This document shows, one piece after another, positions 37,333 through 52,420 of a DNA stretch of 64,000 bases. Every line of letters begins with the position of its first letter. Within the stretch, counting starts at the first letter, position 1. The stretch lies in assembly GCA_902575725.1 (NCBI GenBank), contig CACGSS010000001.1, positions 124,001 to 188,000 on the forward strand, in the 5' to 3' direction. Position numbers and translations under genes: made by a program. The notes under the pieces are model-generated. The model had not been told where the DNA came from and searched no databases. It saw only the letters and a program-made list of their open reading frames with translations. The DNA is from an uncultured Alphaproteobacteria bacterium (GTDB taxonomy: Bacteria; Pseudomonadota; Alphaproteobacteria; HIMB59).

Positions 37333-37688
37333 GTCGGATTATTTACCACTTGTTCAAACGTACCGAGAGCAGTTTCATTACCCTCTAGTTCTTGATAGGT
37401 TTTAGATTGTTGGTAGTTAGAGCTATTAACATCAGACAATGGCTCTATTTGATCTACTAAGACCTCACAAACCTTTTCTTTAAGCATAACCAAACCACCT
37501 GACACAAAGAAACTCTCATCAACTTTGTTTGAAGACATAATTGCCATTTGACCAGGTCGCAAAGAACTGATGAACGGAGAATGATTAGGCATTGCAGCAA
37601 AATCACCCTCTGCTCCTGGCAAAACTGCCATTTCAACTTCTTTTTCAAAAATCACTTTTTGAGGGGATACGACCTTCAAATTAATCAT
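37323..37688 (-). CDS. atpC: ATP synthase epsilon subunit
   Basis: This 121-aa F1 central-stalk protein has the N-terminal beta-sandwich LKVVSPQKVIFEKEVEMAVLPGAEGDFAAMPNHSPFI. The C-terminal part is short and lacks most of the usual helix pair, as in many alphaproteobacteria. It is the last gene of the atp cluster, 2 bp after atpD, and converges with rppH (10-bp overlap). Confidence 0.94.
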   Translation of the reverse strand: MINLKVVSPQKVIFEKEVEMAVLPGAEGDFAAMPNHSPFISSLRPGQMAIMSSNKVDESFFVSGGLVMLKEKVCEVLVDQIEPLSDVNSSNYQQSKTYQELEGNETALGTFEQVVNNPTYK

Positions 37689-37690
37689 AA

Positions 37691-42085
<4,395 letters not shown>

Positions 42086-42150
42086 TTTGTATAGTTAACC
42101 ACAATTTTTTATCACATCACTAGGCTAACCGGCATCATACAAATGACGCA

Positions 42151-44223
42151 TCAAGCAATTGATAGTGGATCAATATCAATATTTATAAAACGCCTGTATT
42201 TAGGGGCTATTTTTGACATTAAGATGCCTATTTTTTTTCTCAAAACCTTATATGTCCTCTCTTTAAAATAAAAATTCTCATGAAAGTGCTTCATTTTATA
42301 AGGAATCAATGAAGGAACAGGTCCTAATATATCTAGTCTACTCTCTTTGGATATATCAAGAATTTCTTGGCAAGCCTCTCTTATTGCTGAGACATTAGGG
42401 TGAATTAGTTGAATTTGAACAATTTTGTAAAATGGAGGTAAATTGTTATCTTCTCTTCTTTGAAGTTCTAATTTTATAAATTGATCTCTACTTTGGTTCT
42501 TAAGAGAATTGTAAATCGAATGCTTAGGATTGTAGGTTTGAATTAATACTTTACCCCTGTTACCCTCTCTTCCAGATCTCCCTGCTACTTGTTGCAAAAG
42601 CTGGTATGTTTTTTCCATAGCTCTGAAATCAGGACTATATAGACTTGAGTCTGCGTCAATAATATTTACTAATTTTAAATTTGGAAAATGAAAAGACTTG
42701 CCAATTATTTGTGAGCCAATCAACAGATTAGTCTTTAAATTAAAAATATTTTCAATGATCTCTTTTTTATTTTTTTTTGATTTTAATGTGTCACTAGAAA
42801 ATAATTGATTTGAATATCCAGGAAAAAGACGAGTAATCTCCTCTTGAAGTCTTTCTAAACCTATGCCAATCGATATAAATTTTTCAGATGAACACATCTT
42901 ACATATTTGGTTAGACTCAAAATTATTAGAACAATGATGACAAATGAGTCTATCAATTTTTTTGTGATAAACTAAATTTACCGCACAATTTTGACACTGT
43001 ACTGGTGTATGACAACTTACACATATTTTGGATGGAGCATAACCGCGTCTATTAAGAAAAAATAAAACTTGTCCTTTTTGTTTTAGGATCTTATTTGTTT
43101 CATCAAATACTTGTTTTGATATCCAAGCCCTAGAGCTAGGTTTTGATTGATTCATGTCAACAATTTCAACTGAAGGTAATTGAGTTTTATGAAATTGATT
43201 GGAAAGATGATGAATATGAAATTTTCTCTGATTAGAATTATGAAGGCTCTCTAATGATGGGGACGCGCTTATTAAAAGACATAAAGCCTTTGAACATTTT
43301 GCTTTATATATGGCCATATCTCTTGCTTGATATTTTGGGCCGTCTTCTTGTTTATAAGATGAGTCGTGCTCTTCATCGCATATAATTAATTTTAAATTCT
43401 TGAAAGGAAGTAAAACTGATGACCTTGCTCCAACTAAAACGCATGGTTCACCCGATAAAAGAGATCTTATTATTCTAGCTTTTTGAATTTTTGATTGTTT
43501 GGAGTGCCAAATAAAGGGTTTACAACCAAAGTATTTAAAAAATCTTTTAGACCATTCTTCAGTTAAAGCTATCTCTGGTAAAAGTATTAAAGATTGATTT
43601 CCCCTAACTAAATTTGACTCAACAGCTTTTAAATACAATTCTGTTTTACCCGAACCTGTAACACCATCTATAAGGTGAGCTTGAAAATCATTATTTTTAT
43701 TTGTTTGAAGTGATTTAAAAATATTTTCTTGATCAGGGTTTAAAGAGATATTTTGCGCCATGCCATCAAAAATAAAACTATCTATAGTTTGTGATATTTT
43801 TTTTTCTTCTAATAATTTCTGCCAATCTTTTTTTGATAGATTGTATTTATCAATGAGATTTTTTTGAGTTTCATAAATTTTATTTTTAAAAAGATAATAA
43901 TTTTTTAATTGTGTATTAGGAAATTGTTGTAATGCCATTTTCAAAACCATACCTAAATCTATGAAGCAATGTATTGACACATACTTGTAAAAATCAATAT
44001 TTTCTGTGCAAACAGCAAATTGATAATAATTACTTATTGAAAGTACTTTTTTGAGATCGAATTTTAAATCTTTAATGTTTGTTTGAGATATAATTACTCC
44101 TGATGATTTTCTTTTTCTTAAAGGAATTTCAACAATAGAGCCTACCTCAATAGAATGTGAGTATTTATAAGTCAGGCTCTCATTTATTTGCCCTATCGGC
44201 ATAACTTGGTAGTAATAATCCAT
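42151..44223 (-). CDS. priA: Primosomal helicase PriA
   Basis: This 690-aa replication-restart helicase has Walker A LIDGVTGSGKTELYLKAV, DEEH-box LIICDEEHDSSYKQEDGP, and the zinc-binding Cys array CVSCHTPVQCQNCAVNL through CHHCSNNFESNQICKMCSS. The C-terminal helicase motif IGSQIIGKSFHFPNLKLVNIIDADSSL ends the catalytic part. The N-terminal DNA-binding domain is divergent but present. It is divergent from xerC with 34 bp between. Confidence 0.95.
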   Translation of the reverse strand: MDYYYQVMPIGQINESLTYKYSHSIEVGSIVEIPLRKRKSSGVIISQTNIKDLKFDLKKVLSISNYYQFAVCTENIDFYKYVSIHCFIDLGMVLKMALQQFPNTQLKNYYLFKNKIYETQKNLIDKYNLSKKDWQKLLEEKKISQTIDSFIFDGMAQNISLNPDQENIFKSLQTNKNNDFQAHLIDGVTGSGKTELYLKAVESNLVRGNQSLILLPEIALTEEWSKRFFKYFGCKPFIWHSKQSKIQKARIIRSLLSGEPCVLVGARSSVLLPFKNLKLIICDEEHDSSYKQEDGPKYQARDMAIYKAKCSKALCLLISASPSLESLHNSNQRKFHIHHLSNQFHKTQLPSVEIVDMNQSKPSSRAWISKQVFDETNKILKQKGQVLFFLNRRGYAPSKICVSCHTPVQCQNCAVNLVYHKKIDRLICHHCSNNFESNQICKMCSSEKFISIGIGLERLQEEITRLFPGYSNQLFSSDTLKSKKNKKEIIENIFNLKTNLLIGSQIIGKSFHFPNLKLVNIIDADSSLYSPDFRAMEKTYQLLQQVAGRSGREGNRGKVLIQTYNPKHSIYNSLKNQSRDQFIKLELQRREDNNLPPFYKIVQIQLIHPNVSAIREACQEILDISKESRLDILGPVPSLIPYKMKHFHENFYFKERTYKVLRKKIGILMSKIAPKYRRFINIDIDPLSIA

Positions 44224-44257
44224 TTTAAATTTTGATTCTAGTTTATAATATAATGTA

Positions 44258-45238
44258 ATGAATTTTATTGAACTATTAGAACAGTTAAAAATAGATAAAT
44301 CCTCAATACAAGACTTTGATAAATGGGCGACTTATTTAAAAGACATAAAAGGTCACTCGGAAAATACATATAGATCGTACTGCTTTGATGTATGTGATTT
44401 TTTAATTTTCTTTAAATTCTATAATGGAAATTCCATATCTTTATCAAATTTAAAAGATTTAAATTTGCAGACATTTAGGGCTTGGTTAGCAGATCTCAGT
44501 GAGCATAGAAAATATCAAAATATTTATAAAAAACCATTATCAGCAAGATCAAGGAGGAGAGCGATTAGTTCTATTAAAAATTTTTTTAAGTATTCATCTC
44601 TAAATAATGATTTATATAAAGTTGCTTATAGTGAGGTTCAATTATTAAAAAATCCAAAAATTCCAAGATCCCTTCCTAAACCTATAGCAGAGGGAGATAT
44701 TGAGCTTTTAATTAAAGAATTAAAAAAAATATCAAAAAAAAGCTGGGTTCAAAAAAGAAATATAGCTCTGCTTTATCTTTTGTACGGATGTGGGCTAAGA
44801 ATTAATGAGGCCCTCTCTATTACTAAAAGCCATTTAATTGATAAAAATTCTCTTACTATCTTGGGCAAAGGTAATAAAGAGAGATTAGTGCCAGTTCTTG
44901 ATATTGTTGCTAACTCATTAGAAAATTATCTTAAAGAAATACCATATGATTTGCCAAGCGATGTTTCGATATTTGTGGGAGATAGAGGTAATCCGCTTAA
45001 AGCCTCTGCTTTCCAAAGAGATTTGAAGAATGCCAGAGTTAATTTGGGGCTACCAAAAACAGCAACACCTCACTCATTAAGACATAGTTTTGCAACTCAC
45101 CTATTAAAAAATGGTGGGGATTTAAGAATAATTCAAGAATTACTGGGACATAGTTCGTTGTCTACAACTCAAATATACACTGAAGTAGATGACATAAGTT
45201 TAGAAAAAACTTATAAAGAAAAAAACCCTAGTAAATAA
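44258..45238 (+). CDS. xerC: Tyrosine recombinase XerC
   Basis: This 326-aa site-specific recombinase resolves chromosome dimers with XerD. The N-terminal SAM-like domain precedes the catalytic residues: Arg in GCGLRINEAL, Lys in LGKGNKERLVP, HSLRHSFATHLLKNGG (HxxR), LGHSSLSTTQIYTEV with the nucleophile Tyr. Position beside priA is typical for alphaproteobacterial xerC. It is the only tyrosine recombinase in the window, about 9 kb from the tRNA-Arg island, and it is a housekeeping enzyme, not an element integrase. Confidence 0.9.
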   Translation: MNFIELLEQLKIDKSSIQDFDKWATYLKDIKGHSENTYRSYCFDVCDFLIFFKFYNGNSISLSNLKDLNLQTFRAWLADLSEHRKYQNIYKKPLSARSRRRAISSIKNFFKYSSLNNDLYKVAYSEVQLLKNPKIPRSLPKPIAEGDIELLIKELKKISKKSWVQKRNIALLYLLYGCGLRINEALSITKSHLIDKNSLTILGKGNKERLVPVLDIVANSLENYLKEIPYDLPSDVSIFVGDRGNPLKASAFQRDLKNARVNLGLPKTATPHSLRHSFATHLLKNGGDLRIIQELLGHSSLSTTQIYTEVDDISLEKTYKEKNPSK

Positions 45239-45240
45239 AT

Positions 45241-46005
45241 TTAGATTTTACCTCTAACTATAAAATGAGGATTGATTATATCTTTCTTTGAATATTTTAA
45301 CCTATTACCTTTTAGGTCTTTTACAGTACCACCTGCTCCCTCTACTACCGCTTGTGCTGCTGCAGTATCCCATTCAGAAGTAGGTCCCAGCCTAGGATAT
45401 AAATCTGCCAAACCCTCTGCTATCATACAAAACTTTAAAGAACTACCGGCTTGTAGAGTATCAAAATTATTGAACTGAGATAAATAAGTTTTAGTCTCAT
45501 TATTGAGATGACTTCTGCTCGTAACAATCTTTAATTTATCGGATGGTGATTGCACAGAAATAGATTTGATATTGTTATTTAATAACTTGTATGAACCTTT
45601 GTTCACACCCCCAAAAAATAATGTCTTATCTTTTGGAATGTAAACAAACCCCTGGGTGGGATAATTGTTATTAATCAAAGCAATATTAATTGTAAATTCA
45701 CCATTCTTATTGATAAATTCTTTAGTACCATCCAAAGGATCAACTAACCAGTATTTTGGCTCATCAGTGTACTTTTGCTCGCCCTCCTCTGAAATTATGG
45801 GGTAAGCTGAAATAGATGATAATAAATCAGAAATGTGTTCATGTGATGCTAAATCTGCTTCTGTTAATGGACTTTTATCGTCTTTAAATTCAATACTGTG
45901 ATCATAATTATCATAAATATTAAGAATTTTTTGGGAACATAACTCAAGATTTTCAGTGATTTCATTGAAAAACTCAAATTGTCGTATTATGTTATTATTT
46001 GTCAT
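45241..46005 (-). CDS. cysQ: 3'(2'),5'-bisphosphate nucleotidase CysQ
   Basis: This 254-aa inositol-phosphatase-fold enzyme removes phosphate from PAP and PAPS. Metal-binding motifs: ISEEGEQKYTDEPKYWLVDPLDGTKEFINKNGEFTINIALI and the C-terminal SEWDTAAAQAVVEGAGG. It is divergent from the sulfate activation genes cysD and cysNC, which produce its substrate. It stops 2 bp before the xerC stop. Confidence 0.94.
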   Translation of the reverse strand: MTNNNIIRQFEFFNEITENLELCSQKILNIYDNYDHSIEFKDDKSPLTEADLASHEHISDLLSSISAYPIISEEGEQKYTDEPKYWLVDPLDGTKEFINKNGEFTINIALINNNYPTQGFVYIPKDKTLFFGGVNKGSYKLLNNNIKSISVQSPSDKLKIVTSRSHLNNETKTYLSQFNNFDTLQAGSSLKFCMIAEGLADLYPRLGPTSEWDTAAAQAVVEGAGGTVKDLKGNRLKYSKKDIINPHFIVRGKI

Positions 46006-46087
46006 TTTTTTAAAAATTTACTTTTTTTTATATACATTTAGATTATTTTTTGTATTTTTTCAATAATACGACAAATGGTCAATTATA

Positions 46088-47560
46088 ATGAATCATACTT
46101 TATTTTTTAAAATTAACCCATCAATAAAATTTCCTGCTTGGGATAGCGATAGTCATTATAAATTCCTTTTTAGTAAAAATTTATTTAAAACAAAAAGATC
46201 GTATGAAAGATGGTTGGAAAAAATATCAATTTTTCCAGAGAATTTAAATATAGAAAGCTTTTTAAACATATATGCAGGTCATATAAACAAATTAATTTAT
46301 GAAGATTCCATAAAAAAATTTGAAAAACAAAGATCACTTATTTTGTTCATTCAATACGCTGAGATAAATAATAATAAATTTTTATTTGCAAATGATAGAC
46401 GTAATGGAAGACTATGGGTCAAAGTTAAATCAAATAAATTAAAAGATATTTCTGAGAGTTTAAAATATTTCTCAAAATTAAGAAAAAAAAATATTATTAT
46501 CTTTCCTGACGCTTATCTTCTTAAAATCTTTCTCGATCAAAAAATTGATGAAAATCAAATTAACAATAAATCAAAACTCTCAATTCATTTTCCTGAGTAT
46601 TTATTTTATATAAATAATCTCAAAATTAATGATACGAAATTACTCAATAAATTTAATTTACCTCCAAACAGTTATCTTTCAGATCTAGAAGCGGAGAGTA
46701 TTCATATTATCAGAGAAGTAGTTAGTGAAACAAAAAATCCTGTCATGCTTTACTCAATAGGAAAAGATAGTTCAGTAATGTTAAGGCTTGCTCAAAAAGC
46801 TTTCTACCCTAGTCTTCCCCCATTTCCTCTACTACATGTTGATACTCGATGGAAGTTCCGAGAAATGTATTTATTTAGAAATTGGGTAGAAAAAAATAGT
46901 GGTATGAAGTTAATAACACATATTAATCCTGATGGTATTAAATCAAATATTAATCCCTTTGATCATGGCTCTGCTCTCCACACTGATATAATGAAAACTC
47001 AGAGTCTAAAACAAGCCTTGAACAAGTATAAATACGATGCTGCTTTTGGTGGAGCAAGAAGAGATGAAGAGAAAACAAGAGCTAAAGAAAGGGTTATTTC
47101 ATTCCGAAACCCCTCTCATCAATGGGATCCCAAAAATCAGCGTCCAGAGCTTTGGTCTTTATATAACTCTAAAGTCAATAAGGGTGAAAGCACAAGGGTT
47201 TTTCCATTATCTAATTGGACAGAATTAGATATTTGGCAATATATATACCAAGAACAAATACCAATAGTTCCCTTATATTTTGCAAAAGTTAGACCTGTAG
47301 TAGTGAGAGATGGAATGATTATTATGGTAGATGATGATCGATTTAATATTCAATCTAACGAAAAAATTGAATTAAAAAGAATTAGGTTCAGAACACTTGG
47401 TTGTTATCCCTTAACTGGTGCTATTGAATCAAATGCAAATTCACTTGAAGACATTGTTCTTGAACTTCTTCAATCCAAAACATCTGAAAGACAAGGAAGA
47501 GCTATCGATACAGATTCAAGTAGCTCTATGGAAATCAAAAAAATTGATGGTTATTTTTAA
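46088..47560 (+). CDS. cysD: Sulfate adenylyltransferase subunit 2 (CysD) with N-terminal extension
   Basis: This 490-aa protein consists of a standard CysD domain from about residue 196 to the end and a 195-aa N-terminal extension. The CysD part has the PP-loop [56 protein letters not shown] and [10 protein letters not shown], which are complete. The extension (46088-46672) has no family I know; it is Lys/Asn/Phe-rich with [13 protein letters not shown] strands and no repeats. No internal ATG fits a start of the CysD part, so it is one protein. It abuts cysNC. Confidence 0.88.
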   Translation: MNHTLFFKINPSIKFPAWDSDSHYKFLFSKNLFKTKRSYERWLEKISIFPENLNIESFLNIYAGHINKLIYEDSIKKFEKQRSLILFIQYAEINNNKFLFANDRRNGRLWVKVKSNKLKDISESLKYFSKLRKKNIIIFPDAYLLKIFLDQKIDENQINNKSKLSIHFPEYLFYINNLKINDTKLLNKFNLPPNSYLSDLEAESIHIIREVVSETKNPVMLYSIGKDSSVMLRLAQKAFYPSLPPFPLLHVDTRWKFREMYLFRNWVEKNSGMKLITHINPDGIKSNINPFDHGSALHTDIMKTQSLKQALNKYKYDAAFGGARRDEEKTRAKERVISFRNPSHQWDPKNQRPELWSLYNSKVNKGESTRVFPLSNWTELDIWQYIYQEQIPIVPLYFAKVRPVVVRDGMIIMVDDDRFNIQSNEKIELKRIRFRTLGCYPLTGAIESNANSLEDIVLELLQSKTSERQGRAIDTDSSSSMEIKKIDGYF

Positions 47561-49426
47561 ATGTATAAAGCCGGTACAATTAGCAGATACTTAAAAAGTC
47601 AAGCTTCCCTTAATCTATTAAGGTTTATCACTTGTGGATCTGTTGATGATGGTAAAAGTACATTAATTGGTAGGATGCTTTATGAATCTCAAATGATATT
47701 TGATGATCAAGTTGCTTCCTTAAAAAACGACTCAAAAAAATATGGAACACAAGGTGAGAATATAGATTTTGCATTACTGGTCGATGGTTTATCAGCTGAG
47801 AGAGAACAAGGTATTACTATAGATGTTGCATATCGATTTTTTTCAAGTAGCAAAAGAAAGTTTATTGTAGCAGATACACCAGGTCACGAGCAATATACAA
47901 GAAACATGGCGACTGGGGCCTCAACAGCTGAGTTAGCTATTTTACTTGTTGATGCCCGAAATGGCATACTTACACAAACTAAGAGACATTCTTTTATTGT
48001 ATCTCTTCTAGGAATTAAAAATATTATCTTGGCAATTAATAAAATGGATTTAGTTAACTATGATAAAAATATTTATGAAAAAATAAGCTCAGAATACAAA
48101 TTATTCTCAAAAAAATTAAATTTTGAAAATATTCAAAGTATTCCTATATCAGCACTTAATGGAGATAATATTCACAAAAAATCTAAATACATGAAATGGT
48201 ACAATGATAAAACCCTATTTGACTATTTAGAAACTACTAAAACTAAAATACAAAGCTCTGACAGTTTTGTGTTACCTGTTCAAAGTGTCAATAGACCTAA
48301 TTTAAATTTCAGAGGATATTCAGGAACCATCGCTGAGGGAAAAATTAGAAAGGGTGATGAGTTAATTTCTCTTCCGTCAAATCAAAAAGTAAAAGTAAAA
48401 GATATTTTTGTAGGCGAAAGATCTCTAAAAACAGCTAATTTAAAGCAAAGTATTACACTTACCATAGACAAAGAGATAGATACCTCTAGGGGCGATATAC
48501 TCTGCTCAAAAAACTCCACAGTTGATATGGCTGACCAATTTAACATAAATGTTATTTGGATGTCAGAGGATAAGGGTTTTACTGGAAGAACTTATTTAGC
48601 GAAGATTCATAATATCTCAACCAGTATTAAAATTATGAACATAAAAAAAATATATGATGTAAATACGCTAGAATTCGCTGCTGGAAATGAACTTAAACTC
48701 AATGATGTTGCAGAAATTTCTATCTCATTTAATAAAACTGTTCCCTTTTCGACTTTTAAAGAAAATAAAATTTTGGGATCTTTAATAATTATTGATCCAA
48801 TCAATAATCAAACTATTGGAATGGGAATGATAAACTTTTCTCTTCGTAGATCACAAAATATTCAACTTCAAAACTTAACCATCAATAAAAATTTAAGAGA
48901 GAAGATTAATGGTCACAAAGGTCAAGTGCTGTGGATGACTGGCCTCTCGGGATCAGGAAAATCCACTATAGCTAATGAACTAGAAAAAATATTATATTCT
49001 CAAGGTAAAAAAACATACATTCTTGATGGAGACAATATCCGACACGGATTAAATAAAGATTTAGGTTTTACAGACAAAGATAGAGTTGAAAATATAAGGA
49101 GAGTTGCAGAGGTGGCAAAACTTATGTGTGACGCTGGACTAATTGTGATCACTGCATTTATATCACCGTTTAGATTAGAGAGAGAAATGGCTCGATCACT
49201 TTTTGAAAAGAATGAATTTAAAGAAATTTATATTTCAACTCCTTTAAAAGTAGCTGAAAAAAGAGATCCAAAAGGTTTATATAAGAAGGCAAGACAGGGT
49301 AAAATACCAAACTTCACAGGTATAGACAGTATCTATGAAAAACCTACAAATCCTGAACTGGAAATTGATACCTCTAAAGTTTCTTTAAATAAGGCTGTAA
49401 AAAAAATATTGAATATTATTAATTAA
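47561..49426 (+). CDS. cysNC: Bifunctional sulfate adenylyltransferase subunit 1 / APS kinase (CysN/C)
   Basis: This 621-aa fusion makes APS and then PAPS. The GTPase half has [37 protein letters not shown], and NKMDLV. The APS kinase half starts near residue 460 with [20 protein letters not shown] and has [20 protein letters not shown] and [12 protein letters not shown]. It starts right after the cysD stop codon. The 3' end overlaps the convergent DUF2141 gene by 8 bp. Confidence 0.96.
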   Translation: MYKAGTISRYLKSQASLNLLRFITCGSVDDGKSTLIGRMLYESQMIFDDQVASLKNDSKKYGTQGENIDFALLVDGLSAEREQGITIDVAYRFFSSSKRKFIVADTPGHEQYTRNMATGASTAELAILLVDARNGILTQTKRHSFIVSLLGIKNIILAINKMDLVNYDKNIYEKISSEYKLFSKKLNFENIQSIPISALNGDNIHKKSKYMKWYNDKTLFDYLETTKTKIQSSDSFVLPVQSVNRPNLNFRGYSGTIAEGKIRKGDELISLPSNQKVKVKDIFVGERSLKTANLKQSITLTIDKEIDTSRGDILCSKNSTVDMADQFNINVIWMSEDKGFTGRTYLAKIHNISTSIKIMNIKKIYDVNTLEFAAGNELKLNDVAEISISFNKTVPFSTFKENKILGSLIIIDPINNQTIGMGMINFSLRRSQNIQLQNLTINKNLREKINGHKGQVLWMTGLSGSGKSTIANELEKILYSQGKKTYILDGDNIRHGLNKDLGFTDKDRVENIRRVAEVAKLMCDAGLIVITAFISPFRLEREMARSLFEKNEFKEIYISTPLKVAEKRDPKGLYKKARQGKIPNFTGIDSIYEKPTNPELEIDTSKVSLNKAVKKILNIIN

Positions 49427-49859
49427 GTCGAATTTCCAATTGTTGAAATTTAGTCATATCAAAAACTATGTTTTCAAAAACAACATCTTCAAAATTTAAA
49501 TTAGGGTTTAATGAAAACCCGAATGGTTCTAGAGGTTTACCTTTAAAATCTCTTGAAAATTCTCCATTTCCATCAGTATCTTGAAAGGCAAACAGACCTA
49601 TATTAATATGAGGGAAAGCTTTTAAATTAACATTATTAAAATTATTTATATCCTCCTCTACAATAATAAAAAGAGGTGCGGAATTTTCCTCGAAATAATA
49701 TTTCCTATCATAACCCAGAATGTGAATTGGACTTGAAGCATCAACAAAGCCTGTGATTTTTGCTGTTAGATGATCAGAATATGAAGTTTTTATTACAAAA
49801 AAAGCCTGAAAAATCAGGAAATAAACGATCATTTTAATCATATCAAGATAGCTGTGCAT
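49419..49859 (-). CDS. Secreted DUF2141-family protein
   Basis: This protein of 140-146 aa has a signal-like N-terminus ([22 protein letters not shown]; start may be 49841). The body contains the DUF2141 hallmark, [40 protein letters not shown]. The family is exported and of unknown function. It converges with cysNC (8-bp overlap). Confidence 0.82.
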   Translation of the reverse strand: MHSYLDMIKMIVYFLIFQAFFVIKTSYSDHLTAKITGFVDASSPIHILGYDRKYYFEENSAPLFIIVEEDINNFNNVNLKAFPHINIGLFAFQDTDGNGEFSRDFKGKPLEPFGFSLNPNLNFEDVVFENIVFDMTKFQQLEIRLN

Positions 49860-50069
49860 AACTTTTGAAAGATTAATGTATTTTCACAAAAGTTGTACAA
49901 ACAATTTGATTGGATTTAAAACAAAAGAACAAACTACAAAAAAAACTTGATAAACGTAGTTTTTTTTTTAATTAATTGGAAATGTGTTATCATCATTCAA
50001 TTAATAATCCACTCGCATAATGAATTACTGTGGATAACTCTGTTTAAAAGTATTAATTTATTCAAGGTT

Positions 50070-50360
50070 ATGAAAAAAGGATACATCATTGTAAGAGTTT
50101 CAATTCACAACAATGAACTATTTCAAAAATATCCTCCTTTATCAACTGAAGTGATGAAAAAATATGGGGGTAAGTACATAATTAGAGGTGGAAAAACTGA
50201 TGTTTTAGAAGGGAAATGGCCTGTAGACAGAACTACCGTAGTAGAGTTTGAAAGCTTTGAAAGTGCTAAAAAATGTTATGAGTCTGTTGAATACTCAAAG
50301 GCTATGAAAATTAGGCAAAAAAGTACAAAAAGTGACCTTATATTGATAGAGGGTTGTTAA
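50070..50360 (+). CDS. DUF1330-family protein
   Basis: This 96-aa dimeric ferredoxin-like fold protein starts MKKGYIIVRVSIHNNELFQKY and includes KYGGKYIIRGGKTDVLEGKWPVDRTTVVEFESFESAKKCYES, which is typical. An ATG at 49947 would add 41 residues of unrelated sequence, so 50070 is preferred. The function is unknown. The 3' end overlaps the convergent DUF1192 gene by 4 bp. Confidence 0.87.
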   Translation: MKKGYIIVRVSIHNNELFQKYPPLSTEVMKKYGGKYIIRGGKTDVLEGKWPVDRTTVVEFESFESAKKCYESVEYSKAMKIRQKSTKSDLILIEGC

Positions 50361-50533
50361 TTCTTTTTAAAAAATTGATCGGCTAATTTGAGTTTGTCTT
50401 TTTTCTTTTTCAGTAAAATCTCTAGGTTTTTGATTTCTAATTTATGATTGCCAATCATCTCCTCAATTTCTTCAACACTCAAATCATCTAAATCAATTGG
50501 TTTAGTTTTTTTTGGCTCTTCTTCATCAAACAT
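50357..50533 (-). CDS. Small DUF1192-like coiled-coil protein
   Basis: This 58-aa protein has the segment KKTKPIDLDDLSVEEIEEMIGNHKLEIKNLE, which matches DUF1192 (LDxLSVEELEERI). The rest is a charged helix, likely a short coiled coil. The start MFDEEEPKK is chosen over an upstream frame because of family length; it overlaps the upstream oxygenase gene by 8 bp. Confidence 0.77.
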   Translation of the reverse strand: MFDEEEPKKTKPIDLDDLSVEEIEEMIGNHKLEIKNLEILLKKKKDKLKLADQFFKKN

Positions 50534-51365
50534 TTGTTCTATATCCCTCCTTTGTCCAAATAATTGGAAAAAAACTTTCATCTAACTCATCTGTTTCTAA
50601 TTTTTTATATTTTTTATAAATTCTCGCTGTACCTCCTGTGTTTGTTGGATGAAATTTAGAGTAAGATGGAACGCAATGAGCAACTATTGCCCTTCTATTA
50701 CTGTTTGTATTATTAATACCTGACCCATGCCAAGTGTATCCATGATGAAATGCTACTCCACCTGCTGGAACTTCAACATATTGAATTTGAATTTCCTTAT
50801 TTAATTTTGACGCATAATCATTTAACTCTTTTTTATAATCTCTAGGAGAATGAAATTGCCCCTTAGGAGGACTTAGTCCCCAAAGATGTGATCCTTTTAC
50901 ATATTCAAGTGTACCTTTTTCTTTATCGACATTATCGATGGGCATCCAACATGTCATCATAGTTTGTGGAATAATCCAATCATCATACGCAGCATCTTGA
51001 TGATAAGCTAAAGTTTTACCTCCAGGTGGTTTCCATAAAACATTGTCTTGTAAAAGTCTTGATCCACTCCAGCCCATTAGTTCAGCACAAGCTTTTCCTA
51101 AAAATTCATTGCAAACTATTTCCTTTATTAAATTATCTGATTTCCATGCATTACAAATTTGTCTAGTAACATCTTTGGGTCCACTTTCAAACTTCCAATT
51201 CCACTCGTCAGGTTCAATACCTGTTTCAAAGTTTCCATTAAATAAATTATGAAACCTCTCATGCAATCGCCTAAAATGGGTGGTATCAAGAAAACTCTCA
51301 ATAATTAAAAAACCATTTTTTTGAAAATCTTTTTTTTGATCTTCATTTAAAGAAAATTCTATCAT
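50526..51365 (-). CDS. Phytanoyl-CoA dioxygenase (PhyH) family Fe(II)/2-oxoglutarate oxygenase
   Basis: This 279-aa enzyme has the iron-binding facial triad: HQDAAYDDW (HxD, about residues 119-121) and the distal His in FHHGYTWHGSGINNTNSNRRAIVAH, where Arg binds 2-oxoglutarate. There is no signal peptide. Marine bacteria carry many such proteins with unknown substrates (halogenation, ectoine or quinoline related, and others). It overlaps the DUF1192-like gene by 8 bp at the 3' end. Confidence 0.87.
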   Translation of the reverse strand: MIEFSLNEDQKKDFQKNGFLIIESFLDTTHFRRLHERFHNLFNGNFETGIEPDEWNWKFESGPKDVTRQICNAWKSDNLIKEIVCNEFLGKACAELMGWSGSRLLQDNVLWKPPGGKTLAYHQDAAYDDWIIPQTMMTCWMPIDNVDKEKGTLEYVKGSHLWGLSPPKGQFHSPRDYKKELNDYASKLNKEIQIQYVEVPAGGVAFHHGYTWHGSGINNTNSNRRAIVAHCVPSYSKFHPTNTGGTARIYKKYKKLETDELDESFFPIIWTKEGYRTNV

Positions 51366-51456
51366 TATAAAAAAATTTTATTATCCTTTATGAAATATAT
51401 TTTAGATTATCATTTAAATAAATTGACATTTTAGGTAGATTTCTGATAATCCAATA

Positions 51457-51621
51457 ATGTCAAAAAAACTAATATTAATAATACTTTCCTCATTTTTTTT
51501 AGTCACTAGTTGCGCAACTGTGAGCGAAAAAGCTAATGACGCTTACGATACTGTAGCGGGTGCCGTATCTAAAGGTTACAACAAAGTTAAAGATACAGTA
51601 ACCGGTGGCGACGACGATTAA
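51457..51621 (+). CDS. Small entericidin-like lipoprotein (54 aa)
   Basis: The frame encodes a 54-residue lipoprotein: basic start MSKKLILIILSSFFLV followed by the lipobox LVTSC (Cys19) and a mature part TVSEKANDAYDTVAGAVSKG, ending KVKDTVTGGDDD. The amphipathic helix with Asp/Thr repeats resembles EcnAB-type or small YtxH-like lipoproteins, but I cannot assign a family. The gene lies between the oxygenase gene and the GATase gene. Confidence 0.75.
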   Translation: MSKKLILIILSSFFLVTSCATVSEKANDAYDTVAGAVSKGYNKVKDTVTGGDDD

Positions 51622-51674
51622 GTTTAGCGCTTTAAAAGGCGTGTCCTTTGCTGAGTTCAAATTAATTTAATTTA

Positions 51675-52400
51675 ATGAAATTTATATCTCTCCAACATAT
51701 TTCAATTGAGGATCCGGGGACGTTTAAAGATTTTCTTATAGAAGATGGTCATAGTATAACAACTATCCAATTGGATGAGGGTGATAGTATTCCAAATAAT
51801 TTAGATGAATTTGACGCTATGCTTTGTATGGGTGGTCCTATGGATACATTTATGGAAGATCAATATCCATGGTTAATAGCTGAAAAAAAAGCAATAGGTG
51901 AATACGTTTTAAACCTTAAGAAACCTTTTTTAGGGTTTTGCTTAGGATGTCAGCTTTTAGGTGAGGTATTGGGAGGAAAGGTAGTTGAGTCTAAACCACC
52001 TGAAATTGGCGTATTGGATATTAACATTGAAACAGGTGCAAAAACAGATCATATTTTTGATTTTCTTCCAAATAAAATAAAAGCATTGCAATGGCATTCT
52101 TATGAAGTGGTAGGTTTGGAGACTAACTCTAAAGTGAGAGTTATAGGCACTTCTCCCTCAACAAAATATCAAATTTTTGGTTATGATAAGTATGCCTATG
52201 GAATTCAATTTCATTTAGAAATTCGAAAAACTACTGTTGATGATTGGGCTCAAGTTCCTGAATATAAAAATGCTCTCGAAAAATCTCTCGGAGCCGATGC
52301 CTTACCTCAAATGAAAGATATTGTAGCTAAAGAAATTGATACTATGGTGATGCAGTGCAACCAAATGTATAAAAACTTCGTTAAAATAATTAATAATTAG
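51675..52400 (+). CDS. Class I glutamine amidotransferase-like protein (GuaA-like)
   Basis: This 241-aa protein is a stand-alone class I GATase. The nucleophile elbow is FLGFCLGCQLLGEVLGGKVV (Cys about residue 85-87), and the His/Glu pair is GIQFHLEIRKTTV. It begins MKFISLQHISIEDPGTFKDFL, typical of GMP synthase-like amidotransferases (COG0518). No synthetase subunit is adjacent, so the acceptor is unknown; family members act on gamma-glutamyl compounds in some species. Confidence 0.85.
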   Translation: MKFISLQHISIEDPGTFKDFLIEDGHSITTIQLDEGDSIPNNLDEFDAMLCMGGPMDTFMEDQYPWLIAEKKAIGEYVLNLKKPFLGFCLGCQLLGEVLGGKVVESKPPEIGVLDINIETGAKTDHIFDFLPNKIKALQWHSYEVVGLETNSKVRVIGTSPSTKYQIFGYDKYAYGIQFHLEIRKTTVDDWAQVPEYKNALEKSLGADALPQMKDIVAKEIDTMVMQCNQMYKNFVKIINN

Positions 52401-52420
52401 TTTTTTATAACTTAATTTAG

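Noticed and set aside
49947..50069. Longer N-terminus for the DUF1330 gene
   Set aside because: The extra 41 residues are AT-rich, have no family match, and a good start lies at 50070.
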